This document shows positions 7,751 to 15,912 of a stretch of DNA of 32,970 nt, piece by piece. A program made the position numbers and the translations under genes. Source of the DNA: Caballeronia choica (GTDB taxonomy: Bacteria; Pseudomonadota; Gammaproteobacteria; Burkholderiales; Burkholderiaceae); NCBI RefSeq assembly GCF_001544535.1, contig NZ_FCON02000084.1, positions 1 through 32,970 on the forward strand. The letters run 5' to 3'. Within the stretch, counting starts at the first letter, position 1; each line of letters begins with the position of its first letter. A model generated the notes under the pieces. It did no database searches. It was not told where the DNA came from and saw nothing but the letters and a program-made list of their open reading frames with translations.

Positions 7751-7815
7751 CATCGCGTTATGTGTCCGGCGTCCGTCACGGGATCGTCGAACGGGAGGCC
7801 CCCGAAGAAGGTGCG

Positions 7816-9147
7816 TCAGTAGGTCTGATCCGCAACAATTCGCGCCACGGCTTCCAGGGACCGCTTGAGCGTCGACAGGCTGACGGAGCCAAGTGCCAGC
7901 CGGATGGCATGAGGCACATGCGCTGACGTCGCGAACGGATGGGCCGTCGACACGGAAATGTGCTCGCGCATCAACGCCATCGCGATCGCGTCCGCTCGAA
8001 CTTCCAGTGGCAGCGGAAGCCAGACGAAGTACGACGCGGGATGACCGATCCGCTTCAGTCCGCCGAGAATTTCAGTGACAAGACTCTGGCGCAGCGCGGC
8101 ATCCCGGCGCTTGTCGGCCTCGAGCCTGGCGACGCTGCCGTCCTCGATCCAGCCGCACGCGATGGCCGTCATGATGGCCGGGGTGTTCCAGGTTGTGGCC
8201 CGGATGGTCCGTTCGAGCCGGGGAATCCATTCGCGCGGGGCACAGACGAAGCCGACGCGCAGCCCGGTCGCGACACTCTTCGACAAGCTCGACACATAGA
8301 CCGTCGTCTCGGGGGCGAGCGACGCCAACGGAGGCGGGGCGCCTTCCGCCAGGAATGCGTAGGCCGCGTCCTCGATGAGCATCAGTCCATGCTGCCGGGC
8401 GATGGCGACCAATGCCCGACGTCGCGCGGCGCTCATCACCCAGCCGAGCGGGTTATGAAGCGTCGGCATCGTGTACACCGCGCGTACTCGCCGTCGCCCG
8501 CAGAGCGCCGCCAATGCGTCCAGGTCCGGGCCGTTTCCAGCGGCGGGAATGGGGGCGAGTTCCAGCCGGTTGGTCTCGGCGGCGAGCTTGAATCCCGGGT
8601 ACGTCAGGGCATCGACGGCCACCACGTCGCCGGGCTCGAGCAAGGCCATGGCGGTTGTCGTCAGCCCGTGCTGCGCACCGCTCACGAGCAAGACGGTTTC
8701 AGCCGATGCCGCCAGTCCGCGGCCGCTCAGGTGACGCGCCGCGGCCGCTCGCTCGTGCTCGCGCCCGCCGTGCGGCTGGTAACGAAGCAGCGCCTCCAGG
8801 TCGCCTGCGGCGGCGAGCTGGCGCAGCGCTGCGCGGAGAAGGTCTGCCTGCTCCGGCAATGAGGGATTGTTGAAATTCAGGTCCACCGTGTCGGCGCTCC
8901 AGGCATGCAGGTCAATGCCCTGGCCGCGAGGGAGCGCCTCCTTGACGAACGTGCCGCGACCGGTCTCTCCGCTCACCAGACCCATCGCCCGCAGTTCCGC
9001 GTAGACGCGCGTGGCCGTGACCAGCGCCAGCCCTTCGCGAGCGGCGAGATCGCGGTGGGTTGGCAATCGCGTTCCGGGACGCAGCCGCTGCGCACGGATA
9101 TCGGCCGCGAGACGGTCGACCAGTTGCTTGTAGCGAGGCTGAGGCAT
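7816..9147 (-). CDS. MocR-type regulator (GntR HTH fused to aminotransferase fold)
   Basis: The 443-residue protein joins an N-terminal winged helix (about 1-70; LPTHRDLAAREGLALVTATR) to a type I aminotransferase-like domain (about 100-440). The pyridoxal-phosphate lysine is in the motif SSLSKSVATGLRVGF, and an aspartate-bearing IEDAAYAFL motif matches cofactor contacts. MocR proteins bind PLP and regulate genes of amino-acid, GABA or vitamin B6 metabolism, usually a divergent neighbour. Here the divergent neighbour is the DJ-1/PfpI gene, with overlapping promoters between them, which makes it the likely target. I prefer the ATG at 9147; a TTG at 9168 would add seven residues. Confidence 0.9.
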   Translation of the reverse strand: MPQPRYKQLVDRLAADIRAQRLRPGTRLPTHRDLAAREGLALVTATRVYAELRAMGLVSGETGRGTFVKEALPRGQGIDLHAWSADTVDLNFNNPSLPEQADLLRAALRQLAAAGDLEALLRYQPHGGREHERAAAARHLSGRGLAASAETVLLVSGAQHGLTTTAMALLEPGDVVAVDALTYPGFKLAAETNRLELAPIPAAGNGPDLDALAALCGRRRVRAVYTMPTLHNPLGWVMSAARRRALVAIARQHGLMLIEDAAYAFLAEGAPPPLASLAPETTVYVSSLSKSVATGLRVGFVCAPREWIPRLERTIRATTWNTPAIMTAIACGWIEDGSVARLEADKRRDAALRQSLVTEILGGLKRIGHPASYFVWLPLPLEVRADAIAMALMREHISVSTAHPFATSAHVPHAIRLALGSVSLSTLKRSLEAVARIVADQTY

Positions 9148-9172
9148 GGCTGAACGTATCCATGACAATTAT

Positions 9173-9213
9173 TTGAATGTATTGATTATCGGACTTACGA
9201 TGGCGCAATACAA
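9173..9213. promoter_or_regulatory. Overlapping divergent promoters (MocR gene / DJ-1 gene)
   Basis: Rightward: TTGAAT (9173-9178), 17 bases, TACGAT (9196-9201). Leftward: TTGTAT (9208-9213), 17 bases, GATAAT (9185-9190). The two promoters interleave, so a regulator bound here could control both genes. Predicted from spacing and hexamers only. Confidence 0.55.
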
Positions 9214-9238
9214 CATCTCCACTTGCACGAGGCCCACC

Positions 9239-9835
9239 ATGCATATCGCCATCCTGACCTTCGAAGGTTTCAACGAACTCGACTCGCTGATCGCGCTCGG
9301 CATCCTCAACCGGGTCAAGCGGCCGGGCTGGCGGGTGTCGATCGCCAGCCCGGCGGACAAGGTGCGCTCGATGAACGGAGTGGTGGTGGAGGCGCAAGCA
9401 TCACTCGCGGACGCACGCGACGCGGACGCCGTGCTCGTGGGCAGTGGGATAGGGACGCGGGACGTCGTCGCCGATGCTGCGCTGATGTCGCAACTGGGGT
9501 TCGACCCGACGCGCCAGTTGCTGGGCTCGCAGTGTTCGGGGACGCTGATACTCGCCAGGCTGGGCCTGCTGAACGACGTTCCGGCCTGCACCGATCTGAC
9601 CACCAGGCCGTGGGTGGAGGAGGCCGGTGTGGCGGTGCTCAACGCGCCGTTCGTGGCCAGGGGAAACGTCGCGACCGCCGGCGGGTGCCTGGCGTCGCAG
9701 TATCTGGCGGCCTGGTTCATCGCGCGTCTGGAAGGCGTCGAGGCTGCCCGCAGCGCGATTCACTATGTGGCGCCAGTGGGGGAGAAGGAGACCTACGTGT
9801 CGCGCGCGATGGCGAATATTTCGCCGTTCGTCTGA
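9239..9835 (+). CDS. DJ-1/PfpI family protein
   Basis: This 198-residue flavodoxin-like protein belongs to the DJ-1/PfpI superfamily. The nucleophile elbow is GSQCSGTLILARLG with Cys99, and the conserved acidic residue is in GFNELDSL near the N-terminus. Members include isocyanide hydratases, glyoxalase-III/deglycase-like enzymes and amidotransferase-like regulators' domains, so the exact activity is open. The ATG at 9239 has GAGG six bases upstream. The longer frame from 9146 would overlap the divergent regulator start and is rejected. Its position opposite a MocR regulator suggests induction by an amine or aldehyde signal; this is inference. Confidence 0.85.
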   Translation: MHIAILTFEGFNELDSLIALGILNRVKRPGWRVSIASPADKVRSMNGVVVEAQASLADARDADAVLVGSGIGTRDVVADAALMSQLGFDPTRQLLGSQCSGTLILARLGLLNDVPACTDLTTRPWVEEAGVAVLNAPFVARGNVATAGGCLASQYLAAWFIARLEGVEAARSAIHYVAPVGEKETYVSRAMANISPFV

Positions 9836-10018
9836 TGCGCACTGACGTCTCGACTTGTTCTCCTTTTGTTTGGATGGCTTCATTAAACCGGTTGCGGTTC
9901 AGGTCGCGCATCCGCCGAACAGATTTTCACGTCTGATGTGTTCCGCGCCACAGAGCCGCGATCACTTCGGTTCTACTCTCACGTTGCGATTCCTGCACAA
10001 AAGCAACCGGAGGCCGAG

Positions 10019-10405
10019 ATGGCGCTGAGCAAAACCGAAAACCGCGTGTTCGGGGACAGATGCCTGCCGTTCCTCGTCAAAAGTGTCGCGACCAGCTTCG
10101 GACTGGACTTTCACGTTTCCCCGCGTCAGATGAGCGTCGCGCCGACCGTCGGGCTGCACATCACCGCGCATCGGCAAGCCGGCGCGAAGCTGTCGTATCC
10201 GATCAACATGTTCGTCTACTGGCCCGCGCCGGGCATCCGGCAGTTCCTGAGCAACATCGACCGGCCGATCGTCGCCGCGAGCGTGAGCGAACGCGTCCCG
10301 CAGGAGATCCGGAAAGTGATGGAGCGCTCCGGCATCGACTTCACAAGCCGGTCGCAGGAGCGTGGCGAAGTCGTCATGGTCGAACTGAGCGACAGCGTCC
10401 TCTGA
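10019..10405 (+). CDS. Hypothetical protein, 128 residues
   Basis: I do not recognise this protein. It starts MALSKTENRVFGDRCLPFLV after GGAGG with a good spacing, which decides against the upstream in-frame start at 9938. It is soluble, with no signal peptide or membrane helix, and rich in short strands (PTVGLHITAHRQ, SYPINMFVYW). It ends in an acidic tail VVMVELSDSVL. Codon use and GC match the surroundings. It stands alone between the DJ-1 gene and the Lrp-type regulator, with about 115 bases to the latter. Confidence 0.65.
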   Translation: MALSKTENRVFGDRCLPFLVKSVATSFGLDFHVSPRQMSVAPTVGLHITAHRQAGAKLSYPINMFVYWPAPGIRQFLSNIDRPIVAASVSERVPQEIRKVMERSGIDFTSRSQERGEVVMVELSDSVL

Positions 10406-10519
10406 CGCGGCAGCACGGCAGATAGCACGAAGGCGGCCTCCGTCCAGCGGCGAAGGCCGTTCGACGCACGCGGCGGGCGATAATGCGCGATCCAGATTAC
10501 AACAACGGACGACGCCCGC

Positions 10520-10975
10520 ATGAGACCGCCGCGCCTCGATCAACTCGATGACATCGACCGCAACCTCGTCGCGCTCCTGCAAATGAACGCGCGCGAAAGC
10601 GTCGCGAACCTGGCGCGCCAGCTCGGCGTCGCGCGCACGACGGTGATCGCGCGCATCGCCCGCCTTGAAAAGAACAGCGTGATCGCGGGCTACGGCGTGC
10701 GCCTCGGGCAGGACGTGCTCGACGCGAGCATCCAGGCGTATGTCGGCATCAAGCTCGCGCCGAAATACGGCCGCGACGTGCAGAAACGCTTCGCGAAGAT
10801 GCCCGAGATCCAGTTGCTCTGCGCCGTGAGCGGAGAGTTCGACTACGTCGCGTGGCTGCGCGCCGATTCCCCCGACCGCCTGAACGACCTGCTCGATGAA
10901 ATCGGCGCGCTGGAAGGCGTCGAGCGCACGACCACGTCGATCATCCTCGCACGCAAAATCGACCGCGGCGGTTGA
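10520..10975 (+). CDS. Lrp/AsnC family transcriptional regulator
   Basis: The 151-residue protein has the canonical layout. An N-terminal HTH (about 8-55; LDDIDRNLVALLQMNARES, then LARQLGVARTTVIARIARLE) is followed by a RAM ligand-binding domain (about 70-145) with VSGEFDYVAW and the final strand TTTSIILARKI. Lrp/AsnC proteins form dimers to octamers that bind amino acids and wrap DNA. It is followed on the same strand by a lysine-6-dehydrogenase-like gene. The 154 bases between them carry four CGACGA/TCGTCG half-sites, so control of that gene by this regulator, perhaps in response to lysine, is a reasonable inference. Confidence 0.92.
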   Translation: MRPPRLDQLDDIDRNLVALLQMNARESVANLARQLGVARTTVIARIARLEKNSVIAGYGVRLGQDVLDASIQAYVGIKLAPKYGRDVQKRFAKMPEIQLLCAVSGEFDYVAWLRADSPDRLNDLLDEIGALEGVERTTTSIILARKIDRGG

Positions 10976-10976
10976 G

Positions 10977-11026
10977 TTTCGACGATTCGCATCGAATCTT
11001 CGTCGAAACGACGAAAACGCTCGTCG
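10977..11026. promoter_or_regulatory. Cluster of CGACGA/TCGTCG inverted half-sites
   Basis: Four half-sites alternate: CGACGA at 10980-10985, TCGTCG at 11000-11005, CGACGA at 11009-11014, TCGTCG at 11021-11026. The two middle sites form a perfect palindrome, TTCGTCGAAACGACGAA (10999-11015). TTTCGACGA (10977-10985) is repeated inverted at 11000-11008. Such arrays suit Lrp/AsnC proteins, which bind several spaced sites. Confidence 0.55.
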
Positions 11027-11085
11027 ATACGCATCATTTTGCGTCTAGGATCAATATTCACGCGCTCCTACACTTGTACAGGAAG

Positions 11086-11113
11086 GACATGACGCCCTAA
11101 GACATGACGCCCT
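11086..11113 (+). repeat. 13-base tandem repeat with two micro-ORFs
   Basis: GACATGACGCCCT occurs at 11086-11098 and again at 11101-11113, with a 15-base period. Each copy supplies an ATG. The first gives ATG ACG CCC TAA (11089-11100) behind AGGAAGG. The second gives a 7-residue frame (11104-11127, MTPCTRR) whose stop lies two bases before the dehydrogenase start. Confidence 0.7.
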
Positions 11114-11129
11114 GCACAAGGAGATAACC

Positions 11130-12239
11130 ATGAAAATTGCCCTCGTCGGCGCCGGACTGATCGGTCAAAGCATTGCCCACCTGCTGCGTGAAACGGGGGA
11201 TTTCGAAGTCGTCGCGTTCGATCGCGATGCGAACGCGCTCGCGCTCCTCGACGCGCAAGGCATCGAAACCCGCCGCGTCGATTCCGCCGATACCGCCGCG
11301 CTGCGCCACGCATTGCAAGGCTTCGACGCGCTCGTCAACGCGCTGCCTTACTACCTCGCGATCAACGTGGCGTCGGCGGCGAAGGCGGCGGGCGTCCACT
11401 ATTTCGACCTCACCGAGGACGTGCGCGCGACCCACGCGATCCGCGCGATCGCCGACGATTCGCAACAGGCGTTCATGCCGCAATGCGGCCTCGCGCCGGG
11501 CTTCATCGGCATCGTCGCGCACGACCTGGCGAAGCGCCTCGACGACGTGCGCGAAGTGAAGATGCGCGTCGGCGCGCTGCCGGAGTTCCCGACCAACGCG
11601 CTGAAATACAACCTGACGTGGAGTATCGACGGCCTCATCAACGAGTATTGCCAGCCGTGCGAGGCGATCCGCGAAGGCCGCACGCAGTGGGTCCAGCCGC
11701 TCGAAGGCGTCGAGCATTTCTCGCTCGACGGCACCGAGTACGAGGCGTTCAACACGTCGGGCGGACTGGGCACGCTCTGCGAGACGCTCGCGGGCAAGGT
11801 CGAGACGCTCGACTACAAGTCGGTGCGCTATCCGGGCCATCGCGACCTGATGAAGTTCCTGCTCGACGACTTGCGCATGTCCACCGATCGCGACGGCCTG
11901 AAGGCGATGCTCAAGCGCGCGGTGCCGTCGACGGCGCAGGACGTCGTGCTGATTTTCGTCACCGTGACCGGCATGCGGCGCGGCCAGCTCGTGCAGGACG
12001 TGTTCACGCGCAAGATCTTCGCGAAGGATGTCTGCGGCGAGCCGATGAGCGCGATCCAGATCACGACGGCCGGCGCGATCTGCGCTGAACTCGATCTGTT
12101 CCGTGAAGGCGTGCTGCCGCAAAGCGGTTTCATCCGGCAGGAACAGGTGCCGCTCGAGGCGTTCCTGAACAACCGCTTCGGCCGTCTGTATGAAGGCGAG
12201 AGCGTGCTGAAGCCGGCGCGGAAGCTCATCGCGGCGTGA
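11130..12239 (+). CDS. Saccharopine dehydrogenase-family protein, L-lysine 6-dehydrogenase-like
   Basis: The 369-residue protein starts with a Rossmann fold (MKIALVGAGLIGQS; GxGxxG at 7-12) and continues with VNALPYYLAINVASAA and GVHYFDLTED. The middle motifs are CGLAPGFIGIVAHDLAKRL and YEAFNTSGGLGTL. This order matches, from memory, bacterial L-lysine 6-dehydrogenase, which oxidatively deaminates the epsilon-amino group of lysine to aminoadipate semialdehyde. Other saccharopine-dehydrogenase-family enzymes are possible. A strong AAGGAGA lies five bases before the ATG. The adjacent Lrp/AsnC gene fits amino-acid-responsive control. A strong hairpin terminator closes the unit 38 bases downstream. 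Confidence 0.85.
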   Translation: MKIALVGAGLIGQSIAHLLRETGDFEVVAFDRDANALALLDAQGIETRRVDSADTAALRHALQGFDALVNALPYYLAINVASAAKAAGVHYFDLTEDVRATHAIRAIADDSQQAFMPQCGLAPGFIGIVAHDLAKRLDDVREVKMRVGALPEFPTNALKYNLTWSIDGLINEYCQPCEAIREGRTQWVQPLEGVEHFSLDGTEYEAFNTSGGLGTLCETLAGKVETLDYKSVRYPGHRDLMKFLLDDLRMSTDRDGLKAMLKRAVPSTAQDVVLIFVTVTGMRRGQLVQDVFTRKIFAKDVCGEPMSAIQITTAGAICAELDLFREGVLPQSGFIRQEQVPLEAFLNNRFGRLYEGESVLKPARKLIAA

Positions 12240-12277
12240 TCCCAACGGCCGTCAGAGCCGGCAATATCCTGAGAGAC

Positions 12278-12303
12278 AAAAAAGGCGCCCCGGCGCCTTT
12301 TTT
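12278..12303. terminator. Bidirectional terminator
   Basis: Perfect GGCGCC arms (12284-12289, 12292-12297) around CC are flanked by A6 and T6, so the structure works on both strands. It serves the dehydrogenase gene (rightward) and the P-loop gene (leftward), which converge here. Confidence 0.93.
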
Positions 12304-12307
12304 GTTT

Positions 12308-12889
12308 TTAGGACGACACGAGCCGCGCCAATAATTCGTCGTACGCTTCGTTCGACGGCGCCGAGTTGTCGAACCGCAGCAGGTCGCGGCACTGATCGCC
12401 GCTCGGCACGAAGCGGCGCTGGCGGTACTCGTCCCAGTGCGCGAGCTTGTAGGCATCGTTCGGATTGCCGCGCGCGACGATCCGCGCATGCGCGACATCC
12501 TCCGTCACCTGCACCCAGACGACGCGGATCGTCACCGTATCGCCGATGCCGAGCCATTGCCGGTCGAAGAGCCGTCCGTCGCGCACTTCGCGCGAGAGCG
12601 GCGCGACCACCGCCACGCTGACGCCGAGTTCCAGGTTCTCGCGCGCCGTATCGATGAGCGCACGGTACTCGGGATCGCGCAGATGCTGGAGGAAGAGCGG
12701 GCTGTCGCGGTCGTTCGGGTCGCCCGTCAGCGCGCCCATCGCGGCCGCGCTGTAGCCGCCGTACAGCGTGTCCTTGTCGAGCAGGCAGAACGGCTCGCCG
12801 GTCGCGCGCATGAGCCGTGGAAAAAGACGCTTCGCGAGCGTGGTCTTGCCGGTGCCGGCGTGGCCGCAAAAGAAAACCAGGTGCGTCAT
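12308..12889 (-). CDS. P-loop kinase-like ATP-binding protein (AAA_33 type)
   Basis: The 193-residue protein has a Walker A motif FCGHAGTGKTTLAKRL (P-loop residues 9-16) at the very N-terminus. An LLDKDTLYGG segment follows, with the acidic residue often used for substrate contact in small-molecule kinases. A lid-like basic stretch (YRQRRF) lies near the C-terminus. Zeta-toxin-like, gluconate-kinase-like and chloramphenicol-phosphotransferase-like proteins share this plan. The substrate cannot be told. No antitoxin gene is adjacent. It is convergent with the dehydrogenase gene and shares its terminator, and lies upstream-adjacent to the antiporter on the same map region with 98 bases between. 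Confidence 0.8.
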   Translation of the reverse strand: MTHLVFFCGHAGTGKTTLAKRLFPRLMRATGEPFCLLDKDTLYGGYSAAAMGALTGDPNDRDSPLFLQHLRDPEYRALIDTARENLELGVSVAVVAPLSREVRDGRLFDRQWLGIGDTVTIRVVWVQVTEDVAHARIVARGNPNDAYKLAHWDEYRQRRFVPSGDQCRDLLRFDNSAPSNEAYDELLARLVSS

Positions 12890-12987
12890 GCGGTGGTGTC
12901 CCCGAATGATGAGGTGAGCGCGCTCCGCGCATCAGCCGATCATGCGCAGGATCAGCCGCCGTCGCAACCGCTGTCACAACCGCTAAA

Positions 12988-14292
12988 TCAGCGGCCGCGC
13001 TGATACCACTTCATCAACGGCGTCGCCGTGATGCCGTGCACGATGACCGACGCGGTGATCACCGCGATCACGAGCGGAATCAGCGGCGCGGCGGCGCTCG
13101 TCGGCGCGTGCTCCAGCGCGAACATCAGGTAATAGAACGAGCCGACGCCGCGGATGCCGAACCAGCTCATCAGCCGGCGCTGCGGCCCGGTCGCCATCGA
13201 GCCGACGAGCGACGCTTCGACGGCTGCCGGCCGCACGATCGCGAAGAGCGCGACGATCAGCACGACGGCCCGCCACGTGAACAGGTGCTGCCAGACCGTC
13301 GCGAGCACCGCGCCGACGGTCAGCATGATCGCCACCTCCGCGATGCGTTCCAGCTCGATCGTGAAGCCGTGCACGCGTTCCGCCATGAACGCGTGCGCGC
13401 GCAGCGGATCGACGGCGGCCGCGCCGACGTCATCGGCATCGATCGTCCCGACTGCCTCGCGCGGCGACTTGTCGCCGCTCGCCCGCTGCTCGACGCGGCG
13501 CATCGCGAGCCCGGCGGCGAACACGGCGAGAAACGCATACGTGTGCAGCAATTGCGCGACGCCGTACGAGAGCGCGATCAGCCCGAGCGCGTAGAAGCCT
13601 TCTGGGCCGAGCGCCTGGCCGTGGCGCGTGCGCAGGAACGCGACGAGCCGCACCGACAAATCGCCGAGCAGCCAGCCGCTCGCGAGCGCCCCGGCGACGC
13701 CCCACAACGCCTCGCCGGTGAACGCCCACGAGAGCGCCTGGCCGGGCGACGCCTCGTAGTTGCACACGGCGATGCCGAGCAATGCGAACGGCAGCGCGAT
13801 GCCGTCGTTCAGGCCGCCTTCGCCGGTCAGCGAGAAACGCAGCAGGTCGACATCGCCGGGGCTTTCGACCTGCACGTCGTGGGCGAGCACCGGGTCGGTC
13901 GGCGCGAGGATCGCGGCGAGCAGCAGCGCCGGACCCCAGTTCAGGCCGAGCACGTAGACGCAGACGAGCATCAGCGCGACGACGGTGAGCACCATCGCGA
14001 CGATGCCGAGCCGCACCGGCAGGAGCCAGATGCGGTCGGTCGGCGGGACGCGCAGGCGCAGGCCGATCGCAAACAGCGAGACGAGCATCGCGACTTCGGT
14101 GATGCGGCGCAGCACGGTGGCATCGCGGTCGAGGTCGAGCGAGAGAAGATTCGCGCCCACGGGGCCGAGCGCGAAACCGATCGCGAGATAGCACATCGCC
14201 GTGCTGATCGGCAGATGCTTGAACGTCGAACTGGCAAGCCCCATGAAGATGAGTACACCGCCTACGACGAGAAACCACATCGTCTCGGTCAT
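12988..14292 (-). CDS. CPA1-type cation:proton antiporter
   Basis: The 434-residue inner-membrane protein has about 12 hydrophobic helices and exchanges Na+ or K+ for H+. Diagnostic motifs are visible: APTDPVLAHDVQ (T132-D133-P134), the ion-binding Asn-Asp pair in EGGLNDGIALPF (N162-D163), and GIRGVGSFYYLM near the C-terminus. These fit the NhaP/CPA1 group. The membrane part is full length and there is no large cytosolic C-terminal domain. It is divergent from the flavoprotein gene, with a 198-base intergenic region. A role in pH or salt homeostasis is family knowledge; the preferred ion is unknown. Confidence 0.9.
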   Translation of the reverse strand: MTETMWFLVVGGVLIFMGLASSTFKHLPISTAMCYLAIGFALGPVGANLLSLDLDRDATVLRRITEVAMLVSLFAIGLRLRVPPTDRIWLLPVRLGIVAMVLTVVALMLVCVYVLGLNWGPALLLAAILAPTDPVLAHDVQVESPGDVDLLRFSLTGEGGLNDGIALPFALLGIAVCNYEASPGQALSWAFTGEALWGVAGALASGWLLGDLSVRLVAFLRTRHGQALGPEGFYALGLIALSYGVAQLLHTYAFLAVFAAGLAMRRVEQRASGDKSPREAVGTIDADDVGAAAVDPLRAHAFMAERVHGFTIELERIAEVAIMLTVGAVLATVWQHLFTWRAVVLIVALFAIVRPAAVEASLVGSMATGPQRRLMSWFGIRGVGSFYYLMFALEHAPTSAAAPLIPLVIAVITASVIVHGITATPLMKWYQRGR

Positions 14293-14422
14293 GGAAACCT
14301 GTCTGCTGGGAAAAATGGCCGGCGCGGCTGTTTACAGGGCCGGAACCCAGACGAGAATAGCACGGGGCATGCCCGCGTTTTGGTGGCCGCGCAAGCCCAT
14401 CCGGGCACGCGTAAGATGGCGG

Positions 14423-14446
14423 AGCACGCATTGAAGCACGCATTGA
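14423..14446 (+). repeat. 12-base tandem repeat in a divergent promoter region
   Basis: AGCACGCATTGA is present twice head to tail, followed by a partial third copy (AGCATGA). It lies 45 bases upstream of the flavoprotein start, between divergent genes. It may be slippage-prone or a direct-repeat operator. Confidence 0.6.
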
Positions 14447-14490
14447 AGCATGAGCTGTCGTCCATCGAAACGCATTCGCGGGAGGCTTTC

Positions 14491-15873
14491 ATGTCACAGC
14501 ATTTCGACGCCGTCGTGATCGGCACCGGGCAAGGCGGCTCCCCGCTCGCGGTGCGCCTCGCGCAAAGCGGGCGCCGCACGGCGGTCATCGAGCGGCATTT
14601 GTTCGGCGGCACGTGCGTGAACGTCGGCTGCACGCCGACCAAGACCTACGTCGCGAGCGCGCGCGCCGCGCACGTCGCGCGCCACGCGGCCGAGTACGGC
14701 GTGATGCTCGAAGGCGAGGTGCGCGTCGATATGGCGCGCGTGAAGGCGCGCAAGGAAGAGGTGATCGGCCAGTCGCGCAACGGCATCGAAAAATGGCTGC
14801 GCACGACGCCGGACGTGACGGTCTTCACCGGCCACGGACGGTTTACCGGGCCGCATTCGATCCGCGTCGAGGGCCACGACGGCCAGCCGCACGACTTGCA
14901 GGCCGACGCCGTGTTCATCAACACCGGCACGCGGCCGGTGATCCCGCGAATCGACGGCATCGAGCGCATTCCCTACCTGACCAACTCGACACTGCTGGAA
15001 CTGAGCGAGGTGCCCGCGCATCTGGTGGTCGTCGGCGCGAGCTATATCGCGCTCGAATTCGCGCAGATGTTCCGGCGCTTCGGCAGCCGCGTGACGGTGC
15101 TCGTGCGCGGCAAGCGCGTGCTGTCGCGCGAGGACGCGGACTTCGCCTTGAGCATCCAGAAAGTGCTGGCGAAGGAGGGTGTCGAGTTTCGCTTCGGCGC
15201 CGAGCCGACGCGCGTCGAGCCGGCGGGCGCTGGCGTGAGGATTATGCTGGGCGACGAAGCCGTCGACGCGTCGCATCTGCTCTGCGCGACCGGCCGCACG
15301 CCCAACACCGACGATCTCGGGCTCGACGCGGCGGGCATCGCGGTCGACCAGCACGGCCTGATCGAAGTCGACGGCCAGTTGCGCACGAAGGTCGAGGGCA
15401 TCTGGGCAATCGGCGACGTCAACGGCCGCGGGGCGTTCACGCATACGTCGTACAACGACTATGAGGTCGTCGCGGCGAACCTGCTCGATGGGGCAGCGCG
15501 CAGTGTCGACGGGCGGATCATGACGTATGCGGTTTTCGTCGATCCGCCGTTCGCGCGGGTCGGCATGAGCGAGAGCGAGGTGCGCGCCGACGGCCGCGAG
15601 GCCCTGATCGCCACGATGCCGATGGCACGGGTGGGGCGGGCGCGCGAGCGCGGCGAAACGGATGGCTTCATGAAGGCGCTCGTCGATGCGAAGACGAAGC
15701 TGATTCTCGGTGCCGCGATTCACGGCATCGAAGGCGACGAGGCGATCCACACCTTCGTCGATATCATGAATGCCGGCGCGCCGTACACCACGCTTCAGCA
15801 AGCGATGCACGTCCATCCGACGGTGTGCGAACTCGTGCCGACGCTGCTTGGCATGTTGAAGCCGCTCGCGTAG
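14491..15873 (+). CDS. Mercuric-reductase-like pyridine nucleotide-disulfide oxidoreductase
   Basis: The 460-residue flavoprotein has an FAD-binding GTGQGG (11-16), the redox-active disulfide motif GGTCVNVGCTPTK (C42, C47), and a second nucleotide-binding motif VVVGASYIALEFAQMF. The C-terminal dimerisation domain supplies HPTVCE with the active-site His. This is the class I family of lipoamide dehydrogenase, glutathione reductase and mercuric reductase. The N-terminal metal-binding domain and the C-terminal cysteine pair of true MerA are absent. It is therefore probably one of the uncharacterised MerA-like oxidoreductases, not a mercury resistance enzyme. The ATG at 14491 has GGGAGG five bases upstream; the very long open frame before it is a shadow. 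Confidence 0.88.
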   Translation: MSQHFDAVVIGTGQGGSPLAVRLAQSGRRTAVIERHLFGGTCVNVGCTPTKTYVASARAAHVARHAAEYGVMLEGEVRVDMARVKARKEEVIGQSRNGIEKWLRTTPDVTVFTGHGRFTGPHSIRVEGHDGQPHDLQADAVFINTGTRPVIPRIDGIERIPYLTNSTLLELSEVPAHLVVVGASYIALEFAQMFRRFGSRVTVLVRGKRVLSREDADFALSIQKVLAKEGVEFRFGAEPTRVEPAGAGVRIMLGDEAVDASHLLCATGRTPNTDDLGLDAAGIAVDQHGLIEVDGQLRTKVEGIWAIGDVNGRGAFTHTSYNDYEVVAANLLDGAARSVDGRIMTYAVFVDPPFARVGMSESEVRADGREALIATMPMARVGRARERGETDGFMKALVDAKTKLILGAAIHGIEGDEAIHTFVDIMNAGAPYTTLQQAMHVHPTVCELVPTLLGMLKPLA

Positions 15874-15912
15874 CGCGTGACGGGTTGCCGCCCGCGCTTT
15901 GGGAGACCACCG

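Noticed and set aside
11097-12245. 382-codon frame antisense to the dehydrogenase gene
   Set aside because: Shadow composition, no motif, and the opposite strand is a clear family member with a strong start.
13036-14490. Long N-terminal extension of the flavoprotein frame
   Set aside because: It runs antisense through the antiporter gene with shadow composition. A good ribosome binding site and the FAD motif place the real start at 14491.
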